Part shown: piece after piece, positions 57,863 through 64,000 of the stretch
Layout of the letters: each line of letters opens with the position of its first letter
Position numbering within the stretch: the stretch's first letter is position 1
Assembly: GCF_003217235.1 (NCBI RefSeq)
Contig: NZ_QJTF01000005.1
Coordinates: 62,001-126,000, forward strand
DNA: 64,000 nucleotides
Direction: 5' to 3'
Source of the DNA: Paramesorhizobium leguminum
Lineage (GTDB): Bacteria > Pseudomonadota > Alphaproteobacteria > Rhizobiales > Rhizobiaceae
Position numbers and translations under genes: made by a program
Notes under the pieces: model-generated
What the model saw: only the letters and a program-made list of their open reading frames with translations
The model's database searches: none
What the model was told of the DNA's origin: nothing

Positions 57863-59263
57863 ATGACCGAACAAAAGTCCAGCAATGAGATGTGGGGCGG
57901 GCGCTTCGCATCCGGTCCAGACGCAATCATGGAAGAGATCAACGCCTCGATCGGCTTCGACCGTAAGCTCTACGCGCAGGATATTCGCGGCTCGCTCGCC
58001 CATGCCGCCATGCTTGCCGAGACCGGCATAATTACGGCGGAGGACCGCGACAAAATCACCGATGGCCTGAACGCGATATTGGCCGAGATCGACAGCAGGA
58101 AATTTGTCTTTTCGCGCAAGCTCGAAGACATTCACATGAACATCGAGGCACGGCTGGCCGAGCTGATCGGCCCCGCCGCCGGACGGCTGCACACCGCGCG
58201 CTCGCGCAACGATCAGGTGGCGGTGGATTTCCGCCTTTGGGTCAAGGATGAACTGAGCCGAACAGCCGCCGCGCTGAAAAAGCTGATCGAGGCGCTTCTC
58301 GCTCGCGCCGAGGAACATGCCGCGACGGTGATGCCGGGCTTTACCCATCTCCAGACGGCTCAGCCGGTGACCTTCGGCCATCATTGCATGGCCTATGTCG
58401 AAATGTTCGGTCGAGACCTCTCCCGCGTCCGCGACGCTATCGAACGGTCAGACGAATCGCCGCTTGGCGCCGCCGCGCTCGCCGGAACCGGCTTTCCCAT
58501 CGACCGCCATATGACGGCCAATGCACTCGGCTTCCGCGAGCCGACGCGTAATTCGCTCGACAGTGTTTCCGACCGCGATTACGCGCTGGAGTTCCTGAGC
58601 CTCGCCGCCATCTGCGCCACGCATCTCTCGCGCTTTGCCGAGGAAATCGTCATCTGGTCGACGCCGCAGTTCAATTTCATCCGGCTCTCCGATGCCTTCT
58701 CCACCGGCTCGTCCATCATGCCGCAGAAGAAGAACCCAGACGCGGCGGAATTGGTCCGCGCCAAGACCGGTCGCATCACCGGATCGCTGGTCGCGCTGCT
58801 GACCGTGATGAAAGGCCTGCCTCTCAGCTATTCCAAGGATATGCAGGAAGACAAGGAGGCCGTCTTCGACGCCGCCGGGACGCTTGAACTGGCGCTTGCC
58901 GCCATGACCGGCATGGTCAGCGACCTCACCGTCAACACCGCATCGATGAAAAAGGCCGCCGGCTCCGGCTATTCGACAGCCACCGACCTTGCCGACTGGC
59001 TGGTGCGCGAACTCGGAATGCCCTTCCGCGAGGCGCATCATGTGACCGGGCGCGCCGTGGCGCTTGCGGAAAGCCGCAAATGCGACCTGGCGAAGTTGCC
59101 GCTGGAAGAACTGCGATCGATCCATCCCAGCATAAACGAGGCTGTCTTCGGCTTCCTCACCGTGGACAAATCGGTCCGCAGCCGCAAATCTTTTGGGGGC
59201 ACCGCGCCCGAGCAAGTCCGCAGCCAGATTAGATACTGGAAAAAGCGCATCGCCAAAGCGTGA
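57863..59263 (+). CDS. argH: Argininosuccinate lyase
   Basis: Last step of arginine synthesis: splits argininosuccinate into arginine and fumarate. The 466-aa product has [20 protein letters not shown] near the start, [20 protein letters not shown] and the catalytic loop [20 protein letters not shown] of the fumarase superfamily. AAGGCTT before the ATG gives the start. An lptM-lysA pair follows in the same direction after 82 bases. Confidence 0.97.
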   Translation: MTEQKSSNEMWGGRFASGPDAIMEEINASIGFDRKLYAQDIRGSLAHAAMLAETGIITAEDRDKITDGLNAILAEIDSRKFVFSRKLEDIHMNIEARLAELIGPAAGRLHTARSRNDQVAVDFRLWVKDELSRTAAALKKLIEALLARAEEHAATVMPGFTHLQTAQPVTFGHHCMAYVEMFGRDLSRVRDAIERSDESPLGAAALAGTGFPIDRHMTANALGFREPTRNSLDSVSDRDYALEFLSLAAICATHLSRFAEEIVIWSTPQFNFIRLSDAFSTGSSIMPQKKNPDAAELVRAKTGRITGSLVALLTVMKGLPLSYSKDMQEDKEAVFDAAGTLELALAAMTGMVSDLTVNTASMKKAAGSGYSTATDLADWLVRELGMPFREAHHVTGRAVALAESRKCDLAKLPLEELRSIHPSINEAVFGFLTVDKSVRSRKSFGGTAPEQVRSQIRYWKKRIAKA

Positions 59264-59345
59264 GAACAACCGAAAGCGGGGTGCAATGAGCCCGCTTTTC
59301 CGCTAGACAAGTATCATCTCAAACATTGGGTTCAGGACCAACCGC

Positions 59346-59531
59346 ATGATCAGCCGTTTCTCCATCTCGACCCTTCTTATCGCAGCCTCGCTGGTAAGCG
59401 CGCTTTCGGCTTGCGGTCGCCGCGGCCCTCTCGAACCGCCGCCATCGGCTGTCGTCACCGATGAAAACGGCCACACCCAGCCGAAGCCGAAAGAGGACAA
59501 GCCTTTCATCCTCGACAAGCTGATTCAGTAG
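59346..59531 (+). CDS. lptM: LptM (YifL) small outer-membrane lipoprotein
   Basis: 61-aa lipoprotein. The signal peptide ends in LSAC with the lipidated Cys near residue 23, directly followed by GRRGPLEPPP, the LptM/YifL mark (CG-KGPL-PP). In E. coli LptM helps LptD form its native disulfides in the LPS translocon. The short tail is acidic/basic and ends ILDKLIQ. It stands just before lysA, an order also seen in other proteobacteria (lptM next to dap/lys genes). Confidence 0.9.
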   Translation: MISRFSISTLLIAASLVSALSACGRRGPLEPPPSAVVTDENGHTQPKPKEDKPFILDKLIQ

Positions 59532-59582
59532 CGGCTCCGGCGGAAAAAGCCGGATCGGCAAGGCAAAAAGAGCACCAACACC

Positions 59583-60848
59583 TTGAACCATTTCGATTAT
59601 CGGGACGGCGTGCTCCACGCCGAGAATGTCAGCGTCGCGGATATTGCGCGCGCGGTCGGCACACCATTCTATTGCTATTCGACCGCCACGCTGACGCGCC
59701 ATTACCGCGTCTTCTCGGAAACTTTCGCCGATATGGACGCGCTGGTCTGCTATGCGCTCAAGGCCAATTCCAACCAGGCGGTGCTCAAGACGCTGGCGAA
59801 GCTCGGCTCCGGCGCGGATGTCGTCTCCGAAGGCGAATTGCGCCGCGCGCTGGCCGCCGGCATTCCGGCGGACAAAATCGTTTTCTCCGGCGTCGGCAAG
59901 AAGGCCGGCGAGATGGATTTCGCGTTGGCTAGCGGCATCCGCTGCTTCAACGTGGAATCCGAACCGGAACTGGAGTTACTCTCCGCCCGCGCCGTCGCGG
60001 CGGGAAAGGTTGCGCCGGTCTCGCTGCGCATCAACCCCGATGTCGATGCGCGCACACACGCCAAGATTTCCACCGGCAAGGCGGAAAACAAGTTCGGTAT
60101 CCCCCGCAAGCGCGCCCGCGAGGTCTATGCGCGGGCGGCAAGCCTGCCGGGCCTTCGCGTCACTGGCATCGACATGCATATCGGCAGCCAGATCACGGAA
60201 CTGCAGCCGTTCGACGACGCCTTCGCGCTTCTGGCCGAACTGGTCGCCCAGTTGAAGGCGGATGGCCATGCGATCGCGCATGTCGACCTTGGCGGCGGGC
60301 TCGGCATCCCCTACCGCACGGACAACAACCCGCCTCCGCTGCCGGATGCCTATGCGGCCATCGTGCGCAAGCATATCCGCCCGCTAGGCCTGAAAACAAT
60401 ATTCGAGCCGGGAAGGCTGATTGCCGGCAATGCGGGCATTTTGGTTTGCGAAGTCATCTTCGTGAAGGAAGGAACTGCCCGAAATTTCATCGTCGTCGAC
60501 GCCGCGATGAACGATCTGATCCGCCCAACGCTCTATGACGCGTTCCACGATATCCGTCCGATCAAGGCCCCGGCGAACGACCAGCGCCGCATTCGCGCCG
60601 ATATCGTCGGCCCGGTCTGCGAGACCGGCGATTATCTGGCGCAGGATCGTGACCTGCCCTATCCGGCGCCGGGCGATCTCCTCGCCGTAATGACGGCGGG
60701 CGCCTATGGCGCCGTGCAAGCCGGCACCTACAACACCCGGTTGCTGGTGCCCGAAGTGCTGGTCGATGGCGACCGCTATCATGTGGTGCGCCCTCGCACC
60801 GGCTATGACGCGCTGATCGGCCTCGATTCCGTGCCGGATTGGCTTTGA
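59583..60848 (+). CDS. lysA: Diaminopimelate decarboxylase
   Basis: Decarboxylates meso-diaminopimelate to lysine with PLP. The 421-aa protein has the PLP lysine in DALVCYALKANSNQAVLKTL and the CETGDYLAQDRDLPYPAPGD substrate loop. HVDLGGGLGIPYRTDNNPPP and IFEPGRLIAGNAGILVCEV are further marks. The reading starts with TTG at 59583; no ATG or GTG in frame lies close enough to give a complete N-terminus (the next Met is just before the PLP lysine), so TTG is the likely start and would lower expression. It follows lptM by 51 bases. Confidence 0.95.
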   Translation: MNHFDYRDGVLHAENVSVADIARAVGTPFYCYSTATLTRHYRVFSETFADMDALVCYALKANSNQAVLKTLAKLGSGADVVSEGELRRALAAGIPADKIVFSGVGKKAGEMDFALASGIRCFNVESEPELELLSARAVAAGKVAPVSLRINPDVDARTHAKISTGKAENKFGIPRKRAREVYARAASLPGLRVTGIDMHIGSQITELQPFDDAFALLAELVAQLKADGHAIAHVDLGGGLGIPYRTDNNPPPLPDAYAAIVRKHIRPLGLKTIFEPGRLIAGNAGILVCEVIFVKEGTARNFIVVDAAMNDLIRPTLYDAFHDIRPIKAPANDQRRIRADIVGPVCETGDYLAQDRDLPYPAPGDLLAVMTAGAYGAVQAGTYNTRLLVPEVLVDGDRYHVVRPRTGYDALIGLDSVPDWL

Positions 60849-60963
60849 TCCCAAAAATCCGTGCGGCCATTAGCTGTTGCCGATTTATTGATAGTTTCGT
60901 GAGCAAAGTCTCGTCTTTGCCACGATAAGTCTATATCTTTGGGGCAGCTTTGGAGAGGCGAGC

Positions 60964-63435
60964 ATGGCTGATCGGCCCGATGACAGCCCCGGCATGGAAA
61001 TGACGACGACGGTGAAACTCGCCGCCGCCCGTCGTGCTGCCTTCCTTTCCATGAGTTTTGAGCGCCTGTGGCCGCTCGTGCTGCCGCTTCTCGCCCTCGT
61101 TGCGCTTTTTATCGCCATTGCCTGGTTCGGCCTGTTCCAGCGCATGCCAGGGTGGCTGCATATTGCCGCGCTCGGGGTTTTCGGCATTGCGGGCATCGCC
61201 GCGCTCTATCTGCCCACACGCCTCCGCCTCCCGGCGCAAGCGGAAGTGGACCGTCGGCTGGAAGCCGCCAACCTGCTCACCCATGGGCCGATTTCCCTCC
61301 AGACCGACGCGATTGCTGCAGGAGATCACGATCCTTTCACAAGCGCACTCTGGGATGAGCACCGCCGTCGCATGGCGGAAAAACTGCAGAATTTGCAGAG
61401 CGGAATGCCGCGGCCACACATTCCGGAACGCGATCCTCTGGCCTTGCGCGCTGCCGTTGCGCTGTTCTTCGTCACCGCCTTTGCCTATGCGAGCGGGCCG
61501 GAAGGGGGCAGTCTTTCCGACGCCTTCCGCATCCGGCTCGGTGCTGGCGGTCCAGCGCCACGTGTTGATGCCTGGGTGACGCCGCCGCGCTATACCGGCC
61601 GCGCACCGGTCTTTCTCACCGCGCAGGAGAACAGCGGCGAAGCGAGCTTCACGGTTCCGCAGGGCAGCGTCCTCGCGGCGCGTGTGATTGGGGGAACCGG
61701 ACGCGAACAACTCACCGAAACCAGGGCTGACGGAACCGAACTTGAAATTCCCGCCACAGAAGGCGGCAATCCTACCACCGAAAACGCCAGAAATTTCCAG
61801 TTTCCCCTGAAGCAGGCGACCGAAGTCAGCCTTTCCGGCGGCGATGCCAAATGGTCGTTCACCATTATTCCCGACAAACCACCCATGATCCGCTTCATCA
61901 AGGAGCCTGGCCGCGCGTTGAACGGAACACTGGAGCTTGCCTATTCCATCGATGACGATCACGGGGCGACCAAAGGTCATGCAGAAATCATCGAGGCAGA
62001 AAGGCCGGCCACAAACGCCCGGCCGCTCTTCCACGCCCCGGAGGTACCGCTCGTCCTGCCGCGCCGCGGAACCAAGGATGCAACCGCCTCGCAGGATATA
62101 ACCGAGCATCCATGGGCCGGATCGCAGGTTCGCTTGACACTGGTGGCCCAGGACGATGCCGGGCAGGAAGGCCGCAGCGAGACGAAGACCTTCACCCTGC
62201 CGGAGCGCCCCTTCGCCAATCCGCTCGCCCGCGCCGTGGTCGAACAGCGGCGTATGCTGGCGCTGGACGCCAACAGCCAAGATCAGGTGCTCGACATGCT
62301 GAGCGCAATCACGCTGCGCCCGGAAGATACGATCAGGAACGCGACGCATTATCTGGTGCTCCGCAGCGTCCAGTCCCGGCTGAAGCTCGCTCGCAATGAC
62401 GACCAGTTGCGCGATGTCGCCGCCTACATGTGGCAGGTGGCGCTTGGCATCGAAGACGGGCAACTCTCGGACGCGGAAAAGCGGCTGCGGCAAGCGCAAG
62501 AGGCGCTGAAACAGGCGATCCAGAACGGCGCCAGTCCCGAGGAGATCGAAAAACTGATGGCCGAACTGCGTCAGGCCATGCAGCAATTTCTCAAGGAATA
62601 TGCCAAGCGCCAGCAGCAAAGCCCTTATGCCGCGCCAATGGACCCGAACGCGCGGGTGCTCACGCAAAAAGACCTCGACCGGATGATGGAGCAGATCGAG
62701 AATCTGGCGAAGCAGGGCTCGCGCGATTCGGCTGAGCAGCTTCTCTCGCAGCTCGAAAACATGATGAACAATCTGCAGATGGGGCAGAGCCAGCAGGGAC
62801 GGCAAGGCCAGCAAGGGCAAGACCCGATGCGCCAGCAGATGAACAAGCTCTCCGATATCATGCGCCGCCAGCAGGAGACCATGAACGAGACCTCGCGCCT
62901 GAACCGGGAGATGCAGGAACAGGAAGGCAGCGAGGTTCCGGATGCAGGCAAGTCCCAGGAGCTGGCGGAGGCCATGCGCAAGCTGCAACAGGGCCAGGGC
63001 CAGCTGCAATCGGAACTCAACGAAATGATGAACGGTCTCAAAGGCATGGGGCTTGAGCCCGGCAAGGAGATGGGCGAAGCGGGCCAGTCGATGGGTCGCG
63101 CCGGTGAGGCGCTGGGGCGCGCTGAAGGCGGCGAAGCCACCGACCAGCAATCGAACGCGCTCGACGCCCTCAGGCGCGGCGCGCGCGAAATGATGAAGCA
63201 AATGCAGGAGGCGATGGGGCAAGGCGGCTCAGGGGGGCGCCCCGGTCAACAATCGCCGGGTGGCCGCGATCCGCTTGGGCGATCGATCGGTCAGGATGAC
63301 AGCGTCAAGATTCCCAACGGGACCGACATTCAGCGCGCCCGCCAGATTCTGGAAGAAATCCGCCGCCGCCTTGGCAATTCGCTCAGCCCGCAGCTGGAGA
63401 AGGAATACCTGGAGCGGCTGCTGAAGTTTGATTGA
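60964..63435 (+). CDS. TIGR02302/DUF4175 family membrane protein
   Basis: 823-aa protein. Two N-terminal hydrophobic helices (about 35-55 and 60-80: LWPLVLPLLALVALFIAIAW, WLHIAALGVFGIAGIAALYL) and a third near 155-170 anchor it; a large predicted periplasmic part follows. The region from about 500 is helical and glutamine/methionine-rich (QMGQSQQGRQGQQGQDPMRQ), a likely coiled coil. These marks fit the TIGR02302 proteins of Rhizobiales, whose function is unknown. The C-terminus NGTDIQRARQILEEIRRRLG is well conserved. It stands alone after lysA with 115 bases between, and repeat A copy 3 follows. Confidence 0.9.
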   Translation: MADRPDDSPGMEMTTTVKLAAARRAAFLSMSFERLWPLVLPLLALVALFIAIAWFGLFQRMPGWLHIAALGVFGIAGIAALYLPTRLRLPAQAEVDRRLEAANLLTHGPISLQTDAIAAGDHDPFTSALWDEHRRRMAEKLQNLQSGMPRPHIPERDPLALRAAVALFFVTAFAYASGPEGGSLSDAFRIRLGAGGPAPRVDAWVTPPRYTGRAPVFLTAQENSGEASFTVPQGSVLAARVIGGTGREQLTETRADGTELEIPATEGGNPTTENARNFQFPLKQATEVSLSGGDAKWSFTIIPDKPPMIRFIKEPGRALNGTLELAYSIDDDHGATKGHAEIIEAERPATNARPLFHAPEVPLVLPRRGTKDATASQDITEHPWAGSQVRLTLVAQDDAGQEGRSETKTFTLPERPFANPLARAVVEQRRMLALDANSQDQVLDMLSAITLRPEDTIRNATHYLVLRSVQSRLKLARNDDQLRDVAAYMWQVALGIEDGQLSDAEKRLRQAQEALKQAIQNGASPEEIEKLMAELRQAMQQFLKEYAKRQQQSPYAAPMDPNARVLTQKDLDRMMEQIENLAKQGSRDSAEQLLSQLENMMNNLQMGQSQQGRQGQQGQDPMRQQMNKLSDIMRRQQETMNETSRLNREMQEQEGSEVPDAGKSQELAEAMRKLQQGQGQLQSELNEMMNGLKGMGLEPGKEMGEAGQSMGRAGEALGRAEGGEATDQQSNALDALRRGAREMMKQMQEAMGQGGSGGRPGQQSPGGRDPLGRSIGQDDSVKIPNGTDIQRARQILEEIRRRLGNSLSPQLEKEYLERLLKFD

Positions 63436-63443
63436 GGGGATAC

Positions 63444-63659
63444 GGCTCGCGCCCTCCTTCCCCCTTGCGGGGATTGAGGAGTGTTCGGCCGAAGGCCGAG
63501 GAAAAGCCAACGATTTGGCTTTTCCAGCGACGAACCCCGCGTAGCGGGCGGATGGGGGTGGTGACAGTTCGCTTTTTCTGACGACGCCGCGCACGCGTCA
63601 CCACCCCCACCCGACCCTTCGGGTCACCCTCCCCGCAAGGGGGAGGGAGGGCGCGAGCC
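63444..63659. repeat. Palindromic repeat family A, copy 3, with an internal palindromic insert
   Basis: Outer arms as in copy 1 (GGCTCGC and CCCCCTTGCGGGG). Where copies 1 and 2 read AAGGTGC after the left arm, this copy has about 63 bases (63473-63535) that contain two hairpins: TCGGCC-GAA-GGCCGA and GGAAAAGCCAA-CGAT-TTGGCTTTTCC. The rest, GGATGGGGGTGG and inverse, is unchanged. It lies between convergent TIGR02302 and hpt genes. Confidence 0.85.
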
Positions 63660-63663
63660 CCGC

Positions 63664-64000
63664 TTATCCCCTCACCCATCCTACGAACGGCAATTGCCGG
63701 AAGGCATGGGCCACATCCATGCCATATCCCACCACAAAATAATCCGGACACTCGAAACCTTTGAAATCAGCCTCGATTGCGGCCTTACGGCGCATCGATT
63801 TGTCGAGGAGCACGGCGAGCGAAACGCTGCGCGCGCCGCGCTTCAACATCAGGTCGCGCAGGAATTCCAGCGTCTTGCCCGATTCGAGGATATCGTCGAC
63901 CAACAGCACGTCCCGTCCTTCCACATCGCTATCGATATCACGCAACAGCCGCACCTCGCCGCTTGTCGTGCCCGTCCCGTAGCTCGAGACTGTGATAAAC
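63664..64000 (-). CDS. hpt: Hypoxanthine phosphoribosyltransferase, C-terminal part (cut by window edge)
   Basis: Purine salvage enzyme that joins hypoxanthine or guanine to PRPP. About 112 codons are visible; the 5' part lies beyond the right edge. The visible sequence starts in ITVSSYGTGTTSGEVRLL, then the PRPP loop VEGRDVLLVDDILESGKTLE, and ends YFVVGYGMDVAHAFRQLPFV, all as in Hpt. The order of motifs and the length agree with the C-terminal two thirds of a protein of about 180 aa. The gene is convergent with the TIGR02302 gene across repeat A copy 3. Confidence 0.93.
   Translation of the reverse strand, partial: FITVSSYGTGTTSGEVRLLRDIDSDVEGRDVLLVDDILESGKTLEFLRDLMLKRGARSVSLAVLLDKSMRRKAAIEADFKGFECPDYFVVGYGMDVAHAFRQLPFVGWVRG

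Noticed and set aside
60931-63222. 763-codon minus-strand frame opposite the TIGR02302 gene
   Set aside because: Composition (His/Leu/Arg-rich) is that of an antisense shadow; the plus-strand protein has membrane helices and family motifs.

Overview
The window reads as ordinary chromosome from an alphaproteobacterium of the order Hyphomicrobiales (Rhizobiales), most likely family Brucellaceae (Brucella/Ochrobactrum and relatives). The grounds are an Omp19-type lipoprotein, gene runs familiar from Brucella (mdh-sucC-sucD-sucA, dapF-mtaB-ftsY-yciB, etfB-etfA-3-hydroxybutyryl-CoA dehydrogenase), high GC with codon use to match, and a dense set of short palindromic intergenic repeats of rhizobial/Brucella style. 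No insertion sequence, prophage, CRISPR array or plasmid function was seen. Species cannot be fixed from the sequence alone.

Layout. 1-7.3 kb (minus): TCA-cycle operon mdh-sucC-cupin-sucD-sucA (sucA runs off the left edge), the division ATPase zapE and the omp19-like lipoprotein. 7.6-12.8 kb (plus): a small DUF1328 membrane protein, then a tight run dapF-mtaB-ftsY-yciB-gloB with overlapping stops and starts. 13.0-16.9 kb: a three-gene surface-polysaccharide module (acyltransferase, FemAB/GNAT-like transferase, flippase) with a relatively AT-rich acyltransferase. 17-20.4 kb (minus): a Nudix hydrolase and secA. 20.8-24.8 kb (plus): a periplasmic parvulin, argJ, a GNAT, mutT and a small membrane protein. 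24.9-32 kb: a methyltransferase, comF, tRNA-Gly, a YbaK/ProX deacylase, a thioredoxin-TPR protein, a Lon-N protein, a Trm112 protein, leuB and ada. 32-41 kb: an MFS transporter, asd with a Thr/Lys-rich leader, a zincin, leuD, DUF1737, dcp and mgtE. 41-45.3 kb: typA, a GNAT, ppa, DUF167, yggT and tRNA-Ala. 45.6-49 kb: a large autotransporter. 49.6-54.7 kb: cysK, the fatty-acid/electron-transfer cluster and a cobalamin adenosyltransferase. 54.7-64 kb: YihY, an EamA transporter, a YaiI family protein, a TlpA-like thioredoxin, argH, lptM, lysA, a TIGR02302 membrane protein and hpt (cut by the right edge).

The genes are mostly core metabolism: aspartate-family and branched-chain amino acids (dapF, asd, lysA, leuB, leuD), arginine (argJ, argH), cysteine (cysK), the TCA cycle, protein export and quality control, and tRNA modification. 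The observation most worth following is a short open frame with a good ribosome-binding site just upstream of asd: its last 14 residues hold 7 Thr and 4 Lys, and it is followed by two hairpins, as expected of a translational attenuator for the aspartate pathway. Other points of interest are a cupin gene inside the sucCD operon, several families of nested palindromes (one carrying an internal palindromic insert, one supplying a start codon), two loci of heptanucleotide repeats arranged as inverted arrays, and a long palindrome upstream of typA. Start codons were adjusted where a ribosome-binding site or family length argued against the longest open frame. All family assignments rest on recognition of motifs, not on database searches.
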